A stretch of 64,000 nucleotides of DNA. It comes from Patiria miniata (lineage: Eukaryota; Echinodermata; Asteroidea; Valvatida; Asterinidae). Shown here piece after piece: positions 49,009 to 60,470 of the stretch (within the stretch, counting starts at the first letter, position 1; each line of letters opens with the position of its first letter). The stretch covers positions 7,763,176 to 7,827,175 of the forward strand of contig NW_024037056.1 of NCBI RefSeq assembly GCF_015706575.1, given 5' to 3'. Both the position numbers and the translations under genes were made by a program. The notes under the pieces are model-generated. The model did not search any database. It was not told the origin of the DNA and saw nothing but the letters and a program-made list of their open reading frames with translations.

Positions 49009-49882
49009 GTTGGTAGCTAATCTGCATGGCTACTGTCATGCCAAAACACGAAGTGTAAAGATGTGTTGTTCTAGAGTAAAATTGTGTTAAAACCTATGCT
49101 AAAACTACACACCTTTCCCCCTCTGTCTCGACAGGTTGAACGTTACATTGCAAGTGCAGGCTTTGGTTAATCATTATGGGTTATAATAACGTCAGCGATG
49201 GAGATCTAGTATTATTTAGGTGTTCCCTTGGTCAATCTAGACCTACTCTTACCATGTTAAATACTACTCAGTTGTTAGCTAAGTAATAATCAGGCAAGGC
49301 ACACGATGCAACACTTGTGTACAGTACCGTTGCCTATTCCGTATTCGTGTTGTTCTGTTGTCAAGTTCAGGTCGAGGGGTCATAAGGTGTTGGGCAGTTG
49401 TAAACAGTGTACATTGACCTAGCTAGCTTGATGCATGCAGTCACCGGGAATACGTGTACATGTACACTGTACATGTTCAAACTTGACGTTACGTGCATGA
49501 ACAGGCAAATCTGCAAGCTCAAAATTCATGCACTATCATTATCAATGCAATGCTAGGGGATATATAGCGGTTATTATCAATCAGTCATGACATGTCAGTC
49601 ATTGTGAGAATGATTAATATTCATGCAAAACAAGAGTCATAATTTTCTCAATGTCAGATTGTATAATTCTCAGTGAATTATATAAGATTTGAGGCTTTGC
49701 ATGGTGGGGTATCGGTATCGTTTCGGGTTTTGCGGTAACACCATGTGGTAATAACTACTGCTTAGAAGATATTAGTTCTGAGAAGAACTTGTCCTGCTTA
49801 TTATCAACTTGCTAAGTAGTTTTTTTTGTTCTGTTTAGAACAGTCCTGCTGTAAGTTCTAAAAGAACTTGTCTTTGGTCTCA

Positions 49883-49916
49883 ACGTTTCGACTAGCCTGC
49901 TCTAGTCATCGTCAGG
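49883..49916 (-). ncRNA. Hammerhead ribozyme-like core in the Penelope-like element
   Basis: The minus strand reads CTGACGA, then stem GACTAG..CTAGTC, then GAAAC, matching the conserved hammerhead core CUGANGA / stem II / GAAA. Penelope-like elements are known to carry hammerheads in their terminal repeats. The stem III and cleavage site were not verified. Confidence 0.5.
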
Positions 49917-49945
49917 AGACTGAAGATAGTTGGAGATGCTACTCC

Positions 49946-50399
49946 TTAAGTAGGGTTTGTTAGGATTAGGAGTGCTTGCTGGGCATGCCCTGCTCGCTCG
50001 GGTGTGTCAGTTGGTTGTGAGCCATGGGCATTGTGTTGAGGGATGCCCGCTGAGCGTCCTGCTCGCTCGACTGTGTCAGTTGGCTGTGAGCCTTGGGTAT
50101 TGTGTTGAGGGATGCCCGCTGAGCGTCCTGCTCGCTCAGGTGTGTCAGTTGGCTGTGAGCCACGGGTGTTGCAACTTGGAATAACTGAATGCCATATGTG
50201 GCTTATGAAGTAGCCGATATCTTGTGGGACAGTGTCATGTTTGTGGATCTCAATAGCTTCTCTGATACGACGGGTGTACCAGTGTTTCTCTGGGGCTATG
50301 ATTTCCGCTTGTTCCCAATCAACAACATGATCCAGATCAGCAGAGTGTTTGACAATTGCCGATTTGTCAAGTTCCGATTTGTCAATTGCCGATTTGTCA
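49946..50399 (-). pseudogene. Penelope-like GIY-YIG C-terminal coding remnant
   Basis: An open stretch of about 150 codons ending ALLILTNPT before TAA. Only the endonuclease end remains. Three copies of a 69-bp repeat encode GSQPTDTxERAG. The upstream edge has short repeats of GCCGATTTGTCAA near 50,350-50,400. Confidence 0.75.
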
Positions 50400-50494
50400 A
50401 GAATTTAAAACTAATTCTCAGTGAATTAGTTTTAAGTATTGTGACGTCGACATCATATTTTAGTATCAACTCTGTACATAAATCAGGTACACTG

Positions 50495-51420
50495 TAGTGT
50501 CGTTTTCCTAGTTCTGGATTTTTCCTAGTTCCGGATTGCTTCAAATAAAAACCTACCTCTTTTGAATTGGTCTCCAATACTATTTTTTCTGACGAAGTGC
50601 ATTTTGAAAAGGAAAATGTAAGCTTCTTGAAACACAAAGATCTTTTCGATAAGTCTAGAAAAGGATTTTTGGCCAGATTTGCGACTTGCACTTTGACATG
50701 TTTTATCGTTTGTAGAAAATCACGGGAGCTGCGAATCGACGATAGATTTTCTCCTGTTTTTCTCCTCGGTACATCACTCGGACATGTGATTTCTAATATT
50801 TTGTTCGTACTCTACAGTCGCATAAACTCTTGTATCGAATGTTTGTTGAATCAAAATACATTGTAGAGTCTCTAATATTTGAAAATTCGCCAACGAATGA
50901 CCATATGTTTTTGCCTAGTGTGCACATAGGACCCAACTACACGCGCATTAATCAATTTTAACTGACATAATCTGTGATGGGTCAAATGTTTTTGGTCCGT
51001 ACGTGTTCGTGTCGTCGCGCTGCAGACAAAAGTTTCAAAATCATTAACCGTAATTCTCTTTTTATAATTTGCTGGAATTCTCTTGAATGAACTGTTTTAA
51101 AAAAAAATTAAATTATACTTTATCAGAAAATGTGCTTTATTCAGGGTGGTTCTGGCAGAAAAATTGATTTTCTCGCGTTATTTTATATTTCACGCGAAGC
51201 AGTTTTTGATCGATTTGGAACTAAATCCGATCCGGAACTAGGAAAAGTGGCATCCGTACTTTTGACGTCGCTTAGTCAAAATTAAAAGAGCTTAAAGTTG
51301 GAAAATTATTTTGTAGTATCTCCATCACTCAAGGTAAACTTTTTAACCAATGTCACTTGAATATTGAGCCGAAAGCAGCCTGAATGACGTTTGCTATCCG
51401 GAACTAGGAAAACGACTCAA
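50495..51420. mobile_element. MITE of about 0.9 kb with doubled terminal motifs
   Basis: Left GTCGTTTTCCTAGTTCTGGAT and right complement GTCGTTTTCCTAGTTCCGGAT form inverted ends. A second CCTAGTTCCGGAT copy lies inside each end (about 50,523 and 51,230). No transposase frame; the target duplication is unclear. Confidence 0.7.
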
Positions 51421-52546
51421 TAATTAGGCCATGTTTAAAAGCAAGTGATGTGTTGTGCTACAAATCATAACCCAAGGTTCAAAAGGATTGTCTCCAGGGT
51501 TTTAGTCAAAACTAAACTGAGACTGGAGACATCCATTCGCAAAATCACTGGGCCTGAGATGTTCGCATATTTGACTCACCCCAGTCATTTAAAAAAAATG
51601 ATAATTGGAGCCTTGGAGATAGTCAAAATCAGCCAAGATTAAGGCCCTTTAAGTATTTTTGTTCATCATGTACTTACCCAATAGGAACCAATGGTTTTTT
51701 TATTGTAATCAATTTTCCGTACAGTGCATTCAGAGTACAGGCCATTTCATGCAGTTTTTGAGACTGGCACATGTACACCCACATTGAGTTGTCTGTTTTT
51801 ACTTTGCAAATGAAATAAAATAACGACCACTGAAATAACCCAGAAGCTTTTGTATTTTGTCTACCTCTTCTGATGAAGTTCTGAGCAGCTATTGTCTTGA
51901 TTGTACGATGTTTGTATTCCTTAGGAAGGAGTAAATTGTTAAAGAAATTGAACATAAATTTCCTTTTTTTCCCCCCTTTCTCTGTCGTAGGTCTAGATAA
52001 AATTTACTGATCTGCTCCAGTTCTTTCAGAATCTAGCTGCTAGAAAAGATATCAAGACAAGTTGACGTTGCATATTTGAAGGAATTTGTAATTTGATAAA
52101 CACGCACAACTTATTGTTGAACCATGTTAAAAACCAACACTGCCTTGCCACATAATAGAGGGTGGGTCCCTCAAACGTGCCCTTTTGTGTACATAAAGGG
52201 CTTAAGGTCTGGTATGTAGGCACACTTGAACAGAGGATTTCCTGTGCAAATGTACCTGTGCATGTCCATTTACAATGTCCAGTTATAATCTCATGTTTGG
52301 CGTAGTCATTACACACCCAAGTCAAGAGTATACATTGTCACAATGGCTATCTTATACAAAATACCACTGGTTCATTTCCCCTTATAACAGGGTTGCACAA
52401 GGGCGTCAATCATTTTTCAAAAGTGGGGGGGGGGGGGACTTTTGTTGAACGGAACTAATGCGAGCGCGAAGCCCTTACGGCTTGGGGTTTGTGCCCACTT
52501 AAAGGCCTTGAAGAATTTTGGATTGTAGACGCTCTGTGGTGCGATC

Positions 52547-52952
52547 TGAGGCAATTTCTGACCACTTTAACGCATTTTTTTAAGCAAAAGATCAAACTTT
52601 TAACATCATTTTTAAGTTTGGAGTAATTGAATCAGCTATTCTGAGAGCTCTATAAAATAATATGTGGGCTACATTTTTTTTGGAGAGGGGGCGAAAAAAG
52701 TGTGTGGGGGGGGACAAACGATATGATATTTCCCCCCCCCCCCCCCCCCCACTTTAAAAAGTGGGGGGACTTGTTCTGTGGCAATTTCTGACCACTTTAA
52801 CGCATTTTTTTAAGCAAAAAATCACACTTTTAACATCATTTTTAAGTTAGGAGTAATTGAATCAGCTATTCCGAGTTGTAAAATATGTGGGCTACATTTT
52901 TTGGAGGGGGACGAAAAAAGTGGGGGGGGGGGGGAACAAACGATATGATATC
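52547..52952. repeat. 234-bp tandem duplication
   Basis: GCAATTTCTGACCACTTTAA through AACAAACGATATGATAT occurs twice (starting near 52,550 and 52,784), with G and C runs at the junctions. Confidence 0.8.
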
Positions 52953-52989
52953 TCGATATGAAAGAATTATCTCACAATGCTGTACTGAT

Positions 52990-53100
52990 ATTTTCTGCAG
53001 CAGCTCCAGATCATCACTGCCCCAATTGCCCATCTATACTCCTGGGTGGAGAGTAGTTGTTGTAGTCAAGTCCCTTCCCAAGAACACAAACATCAAAAGA
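52990..53100 (-). mobile_element. SINE core copy, reverse orientation
   Basis: CTGCAGCAGCTCCAGATCA and CACTCC-type TACTCCTGGGTGGAGAG match the complement of the central part of the SINE at 56.5 kb. The ends are degraded. Confidence 0.65.
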
Positions 53101-56100
53101 ACGCTCAATTTCCTTGCGTATGTTTATGGTGCCATTGTGAAGGCGATCAGACACAAGATTCTGATCAAGTGAAGTGATCATTTACGAAGCTAACAACAGG
53201 AGCTTTAACTCTCCAGGAATGGTTTAATCATCACCCAATGGGGGAGGGGTTGAGATTTATTTTAAAGTGATGATGGTCCTAGAATTTGTTCTTATAAATT
53301 AATTTTAAAATGAATGGAGCACCTTGGTCATTCATGAAAGAAAAAAAAATGTTTTTAAGTTTCATTGGGCTATTTTTGAATGTGAGATTATTTGTATTGT
53401 CTTATTCTTCCTTAATTAACCAAACCTAGCTGACTAAAACATCAATCAAAACAGTGCAAACTTCTATTTTATGGTGTGGATCTTAGATGTGACCCAAAGT
53501 CTTTTTCTATTAAAACTGTTAGATTTTGTTGGACTCTGTTGGGTTCTGTAGAATTCTGCTGAATAAAACTTAAATTCCCTAAACAGCCATTTTCTTTTGA
53601 ATTGTGTGCATCAGAGCAGTGTACTAAAAACCATAATTGCAGCAGGGCCACCATGAGGCTCTTGGATATACATATCTTTGCTTGCCTCCTTTATTGCACT
53701 TTACCCTTCTTATTGCTCAACAATCATCTCATATAATTTTTAAATTAAGCAAGACTGAAAATAAACTAGGTGAAGGAGTAAATGACAAGGCCAGTCTCTA
53801 GTCTGACCCATCAATTAAAACCGCGTCTAATGACACCCCTTGACATTTTACCAATGCTTTTGAGTTGTCAAACCCTGCCGACTTGTATGCAGCAGGACTA
53901 CTCTTTCCCCACAAGGCCTCCCAAGTTTGGTTGTACTTGAAAGTTGTCACGCAACCCAAATGATGATTACTTTTGGCACATTGGGCCAGCTGTGTTTTTC
54001 CCAATGCGGTGCACAGGCTACCATACATCAAAGTCCATACATGTACATACAGGCTATGTGCAGTGCATTTGCATGTTCTGCACTTGGCATTTCTCCAATC
54101 CTGTCGTCCCCCCCCCCAGCTCCCCATCTCCTTCAACTTCCAGTGAAGTCTACTCTCCATATCCAAACCTCTCTAATTACATTTGGATGATTTTAAACAG
54201 AAGTGATGCTACGCCCTTCTGTTTCATGTTATCTTGTCCTGCATTTATTAACCGGTTCCCCGCAGACAGTGCCCGCTGGGTCAGCTGCTATGCATGACAT
54301 TGATGACCAGTGATTAGGTGACTTTTTAAACCGTGGACAGGTTACGGGTTGTCATTAAGGATGTACGGTATCCACTCTACAGTGCACATCTGTGCATGTA
54401 CATGTACATGTACTGCACCTACATGTACGTACGGTACATCAACAAGTTTGTCAATACCATTCTTGGCGGACATAGGTTATTTTTATTACTGTATAAATTG
54501 TTATAATTTTTAATTTTTTTTGGCTTTTATCTAGATTTAAAATTCAGGAAACAAAGCTTTTTCAGGGAATATTGCATGCATTAGTGTGTGGCTTACATAC
54601 AACACGGAGGAAGTCCAATACTTGAGCCACATTTATTGGGCTGACCTTACAGTAGTTACATTTCTTCAGTCTTATCCCTTTATTTTACTTTAAAAAAAGT
54701 GCCAGAGCTAACATCCTACCCCTTTTTCCCCAGCCCCGCCATCAGTGTTCATCATAATATAACCGTAGCACACTGCACAAGGTAATTAGCCACACAACAC
54801 CATCATGAATGTCAATTAGTCAGATATTGACAGTTGAACTTCATAGTGCTTTACCTTATAGGTGCTCATGGTACATTGAATTTCGTCATTGAAGGTTGTA
54901 CAAGTACTTGTAAAGAACCAACCTACCTGTATGTACAGTAGGTTACTGCAAGTTTACATTTGGAGGGTTGGAAGACGAAACAACCAGCTATCAGTACTGG
55001 GGCCTTCGTATACATGTGTCGAGTCAACTGACCGATGCTCACAGCATACATAATCGGTTAAAAGTACAGCATATTCTGTTGTCTGCCTGTTGGCAGGAGG
55101 CCAATTTAAAATTGTAGCTTGACGCAAACTTTGCTTGCATGCGGTACTTGATGCAAGAACTAATCTACATATATGAATTACACAAAGAACTGCCACAACT
55201 TAGCAATGTAGGCACTTCACTGAAGCCGAAATAATGAAACAACAAGTGATGTCGGCATGGAATTGAGTTTACTCAAAGTGTATAAAATTTGTCTTGCTAT
55301 GATTAGAAGCAGGCAGGCTGCGTGACCCTTTGCCTCCTTTTGTTGAAACTGTAAGTCTTTGAACAGTTGGTCTCATGATCATTGCTCCTTTTGATACAGT
55401 TTCTGATGAGCATTTACTGTACAAAAACTTACGTTGTCTGGAAATCACAAGTTTACCGGTAGTTATGGTCCATGTAAAATGGCAGTTAGGTTGTGCAGTG
55501 GTTAAGTATTTTGTGGCTATCCAGTAATGGTTGGAGAAATCAGCGATTTCAAAGTCCTGTTATCCTTCTTTCTTTATTCAAACCAATTTGATATCACCAG
55601 AAGTTCCCATTCAGTTAACAGTCATGCCAACAAAAAGTGATGAGTGAGGTGCCGCATGAAATGCCGTCCAAGATAATTGGGTAAAGTTTGCAAGATTCAT
55701 TGACCACTTGGCCTTTACAAAAACACTCCAGAGTTGTAATGGTGATAAAATGGATGGGAACTCTCTCATCAGTGGAATGAGCAGGCTATTCATGAACCAA
55801 GAAGATCCCGAGGGAGTGAATGTGTGGTCACAATCAGAGACCATGGAGCAACTTGTGGGATGTTCCAGATATTTTCTTCGGTTTGTGTCACTAAAAATGG
55901 CTTGGCTTAATTTTTTTTAAGGTTGGTTTCGAATGTCCAGTTTCCAAAAACCAAACCGAATAGTGGAATTCAGACCGAATTTTAAAAAATCCGGATTTTA
56001 ATCCCACCACTTCTATCCAGCCCTGTGACCAAAGATCAAATCCCTCTTATGTTGGCAAGCTTGGCAAATGGATTGGGTTTTCCATTCTACCTGATTCTGT

Positions 56101-56480
56101 GGGTTTTCCCAAGAATATCATTTCTGTATATATTTCCTCCCGCCTCTAAATGTAAACCTTTCTTCATCATCATCATCATTATCATCATTCTTTTATCTTC
56201 AGGCATTCCAGCAAAACTGCATACATGTACATGTGCGCTTTGCATTTGGATATCACTAGAAAGTCAACATAACTCAACAAAAGGAAAAAACTTGTATCAG
56301 AATTGACCTACTCTCTTAAAGATCTCCTAATTTAAATATTTTAATTTAAACTTGAACAAAGTTTTTCAGGTAACGGCAGGGCTGTGTCTCCCTCAATCCT
56401 GCAAAAGCCTTCTAAACCTCCCAATGGATATTGACAATCTAGGAGGGATAGCGTTAAAGTTTGTGATCGTTGTAAAATGG

Positions 56481-56770
56481 AGCGCTGTGGTCCAATGGTT
56501 ACGGTGTTCGGCTCACTTGCTGTGGTACGTGGGTTCGAACCCAGACGGGGAACATGGTGCTTGTGGTCTTGGGCAAGACACTTTACTACAATTGCCTCTC
56601 TCCACCCAGGAGTATAAATGGGTACCTGTGAAGGTAGAGACCAGATTGCGCTGATCTTGAGCTGCTGCAGAAGCTGGTCTCATGAACAGGGGTAATAATT
56701 GTGAAGCGCTTTGAGACCTTTGGTATAAAGCGCTATATAAATGTTATTATATATTATTATTATTAATATT
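56481..56770 (+). mobile_element. tRNA-derived SINE with LINE-like tail
   Basis: A-box TGGTCCAATGG (56,488-56,498) and B-box GGTTCGAACCC (56,532-56,542) form a tRNA-related head. The core includes GTCTTGGGCAAGACACTTTA and CCACCCAGGAGTATAAATGG. The tail (GAAGCGCTTTGAGACC, AAGCGCTATATAAATG) ends in (ATT)n, as in SINEs using CR1/L2-type LINE machinery. This is not a functional tRNA. Confidence 0.85.
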
Positions 56771-57130
56771 AAATGCTTGTTGTACCACAAGGGATTTATT
56801 TGGTAGTATAAATGTACATAAAACCCATACACATGATAATAATAATAAATATTATTATTATTACCCTGGATTGGACATTTGGGAGACATCCCCATAGACT
56901 TGTGCACAAAATGTTTCAAACTTAAATGTGCCCTCGCCCAATATTCCCTTGTCCTTTTTTCCACGAATTTCGGTATGTTTACTAATTAGACCACGAGCAA
57001 CAAATAAAACCCAATTGTGACAGTAAATTTGGCCTCTAAAGGGGGGCTGTGACATAAGGGAGACATGAAAATGTCTCGAGCGAAGAAATTACAATAACTT
57101 GTCCCCTTAATGGTACCATTACACGTTTAA

Positions 57131-57560
57131 TTATAATAATAATAATAATAATAAAATACAGTATACATTTGTATGTGGCGCCAAATCCATTTAAATAAAA
57201 TGCTCCCAGGTGCTTTACAGATATTATACAATAACTAAAAGAATAATAACAGATACTATTAAAGATAAAATTAAGAGAAAATCATGGGAGTCGGTGGAAA
57301 AATATAAACCAAGCAAAGTATAGTAAGCAAGTCACTAAAAGCAGAACAATTTGGGGTATAAAAATCAGAACAAAAATACAATAAAAAAACAGTACAACAA
57401 ATTAAAAACAGACACATAACGTACATGTCAAGGTTGTGTTTGGTCCTGTTCCCTTTTTTCAGAGCTTTGCAAATGTCAAAAAAGAGGTTATTTTAGGTTG
57501 GAGTAAAACATACAAGTTGAAAATTTATTAATAGAAACAAATTGAATTTGTGGAAGAGCT
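57131..57560 (-). mobile_element. LINE-like 3' tail, minus strand
   Basis: The minus strand reads CTGTAAAGCACCTGGGAGCA, then GGATTTGGCGCCACATAC, ending (TTA)n, a form common in CR1/L2-type 3' ends. The upstream part (to about 57,560) is possibly 3' UTR. No reverse transcriptase coding. Confidence 0.4.
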
Positions 57561-60189
57561 CGGAGAACACAACTTTACTATTTTAATTGTGCTACGTACT
57601 TGTACACTGTTATACATTTACATCTACTGCATACATGTACATTTAAGTGTTTATTAATCATGTGGAGGTGGCGCCTTTTTTGAGTGTTGGCCCTGAATAA
57701 TAGTGTATGTTGTTTACAAACAAATTACAAGTCCCCCTCCATTCCACATAGCAATATCTCATGGTTTATTCAATAAAAAAATAGGGCTTTTGTGTGCATG
57801 GTACATGCACAAGTCCATATACCGGTACATGTATACACTGTGGCTGGCATTTATACTTTAAATATTCAAAAGGCCTGGCAAGTTGTACATACATGTAGCT
57901 GCAGTTAAGTTAATAATTCACCAGTAAGATAGGAACTCGTATTGTATGTAATTAGTCTGTCAATAGAAGAATTGAGGTTAGACGTCTGTTTGAGGTTCTT
58001 GAAAATGGTCTATGTCAAAGCGTTCAGACCTGCAGGTGATCTAGATGCCTTGTACTATACATACATGTTTATATGCATGCTCAGCGAAACAACAAAACCC
58101 CTTCGGAATGAGGGAGAAAAAAATTAAAAATAATTTAAGAGTAAGAAGAAGGAGACCATTCGTACATAAACACATTGTTTACACATACCTATTGAAATAA
58201 AGATCAAAATCAGTTACACACTGCCAACTGTTTTTTATCAAACACACTCAACCAAATTTATGCCCCTACATGTAGTTCTTGGAAATTGAATGTGTGCAAT
58301 CCAAACCAAATTGACCTTTGGAAAAAATTACGGGTACATATACATGTACATCGTATCTGTTTATGTTTTATAAAAAAAAAAATCTATCCCACAACCTTTG
58401 CATGGCATGATAATGCTAAGTACATCGCACATCTATATATTTTCGTTCAATGTAATGCATACATTGTCTTTCATTTATTTGTGGCCTACACATGTAGCAA
58501 AGAAACTACATATAAGTCAATAAAAACAAATACCAGGAAATGTTCATGAAAACTTGTAGAATCAAAAATTTGTTTTCAGGCTTTATGATTCCACCAACAG
58601 CAATGCATGAAATTATGTAATTGAGATATTTTATTCACACAAACATATGTCTTTTGAAGAAATGCATCCGTAGCATTCTTATGGTTTTTGATTGAAAAGG
58701 TTTTACTAAATTAGATCTAGGGATAGTTGTGCGATGGAGCAGTTACATGTACATACATAAAACGTGATGTTTAAAAACTGATTAGGAGCCTGGTTGCCGA
58801 AAGTAGCCCTTGCCTTCGGCTTGGCCCATTATCCATGGCCAGGCCCCCACTATTAAAACTACATCACACCATTATCCCCTTAAAATCATCCATACATGTA
58901 CATGTACACTCGTTTTGCGCCATTGTGTCTAATGAAAACACCTACATGTAATTATTCTGACTGTAAATTATACACTGCCCGCTTTGCTCTAATAAAATTA
59001 ACTTTTTTTTTTTTTTTATATTGTTCTGTTTCCATTGACATACCAGTCTGTGCGCAATATTTCCCAGTTTAATGCTGACTTCAATATTCCCCAGTTTAAT
59101 GCTGATGAGCTCAAATCAAGGCCAGTGCATTAGGTCAATGCTCGCATAAATGCATCTCAAAGGGTTTGACTTGTCTGGCAAAAGGTGACGGGGTCGCTGT
59201 CTCCTTCAACATCTTCAAGTCTCTCTCTCTCTTTTTTTAGGGGTCATCCTTTCTTGATTCTCCTCTTGCCTGCATCCAACAATTCTTGTCTGAGCTGGGA
59301 GCTGTAATGCTGCACTGGCTGTGCTTGGGGAGTTGAACTGGACAACTTGACCTGTCTTGACATTTTCAGTAATTTCCGTTTTGGTTCTTAAAATCTGTTT
59401 TATTCTCATCCACTGCAATGACAGCATACATGTATGCTGCAACTCCGTGTACCCTGCCATATTTTTTAATGCAGGCTGTGGCATGTTTTTTTTTCCCCGA
59501 GTCTACATTTGAAAAAAAGATTTGGATGAAGGTTGGCAGGCGTAGGGAAATTTTGTAAACATAAATTGCTGATTTACACATGTATGTAAACCTCGGTACA
59601 TGTGTATTGCTAATAAGAATTACTCAAATAAACTGCAATGTATAAACATATAATTTTGAAACACTGTTGAACTGTTTAACTTTTTTCATTTTTTGGCTGT
59701 TTGTCGTGATTTCATTTTCATTTTGCCTCACTGCCTTTATCAAAATTAGGCTTACAAAACATGTGGCAAATGGGGTTCTTTCGTGTTCCTTGTAATTAGA
59801 AATATTCAGCCCATGTTTAGAAATGTATAATTCCCACTGGTCTGTGTAATAGTTGACTGTACAGCTGTGGATGTAGACAAACTTGGTGTGTGAAATAAGG
59901 TATTGATTGTATTGTGCATGCCTTAGTGAAGATAATGAGGATACTGACAGGTCACGTGCGAGGGTTTGAGTCCATTTAAGGTATTAAAAAGAGACCAGTT
60001 TTCACTGGCCACGATGCTGAAATGCTCGACGACAGCCTACTCTTTACACATACACACCTGACATAGGACTTTCAGGTTACTTCGGTATAGCAGCCGATTG
60101 AGTCCATAGAAATCCTCACCAAAAAAAAGAGATTTTCATCTTAATTTCTATAATTATGCTGTGAATCCATTAAACCAAAATGTCGACAG

Positions 60190-60470
60190 CATGAGAGGAC
60201 AAAATTGAAAAATTAATAAAACATCACATGATGACGCCAACATGACACCACCTCAATTTAAGATTGAAGGTTGTTTATTGTGACAAGTGACCCCGAAAAT
60301 GAAGCATGTACACAATCTAAATTTGGGATTTGGGATACAGGGTAGAAGACCAAGAAGAAGGAAAAAATAAATCACAACAAAAACAATGCTTTTTGGCTGA
60401 TGGCGAAAAAGCTAAAAATCAGAACAAAAAGAAAGGTTTTTCCGCAAATTTGCGAAAAAGCCAAATTTAT
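60190..60470 (+). repeat. Isolated relative of the 16.7-18.3 kb repeat family
   Basis: ACATCACATGATGACGCCAA followed by CACCACCTCAATTTA is a diverged form of the 570-bp repeat. A GGTTTTTCCGC / GCGAAAAAGCC hairpin (60,437-60,465) follows, as at 18.2 kb. Confidence 0.65.

Larger units (their letters stand above)
49681..50411 (-). mobile_element. 5'-truncated Penelope-like element
   Basis: The minus strand encodes the end of a GIY-YIG endonuclease (SAIVKHSADLDHVVDWEQ, HWYTRRIREAIEIH), a pattern typical of the Penelope-like C-terminus. A 23-residue tandem repeat (GSQPTDTPERAG...) and a stop at 49,946-49,948 follow. Downstream is a hammerhead-like core. The element is flanked by identical 17-bp copies of TAATTCTCAGTGAATTA (49,664-49,680 and 50,412-50,428), a good target duplication. 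The reverse transcriptase is missing through 5' truncation. Confidence 0.8.

Noticed and set aside
56481-56552. tRNA gene
   Set aside because: A and B boxes are present, but the sequence continues into a SINE core and LINE-like tail.
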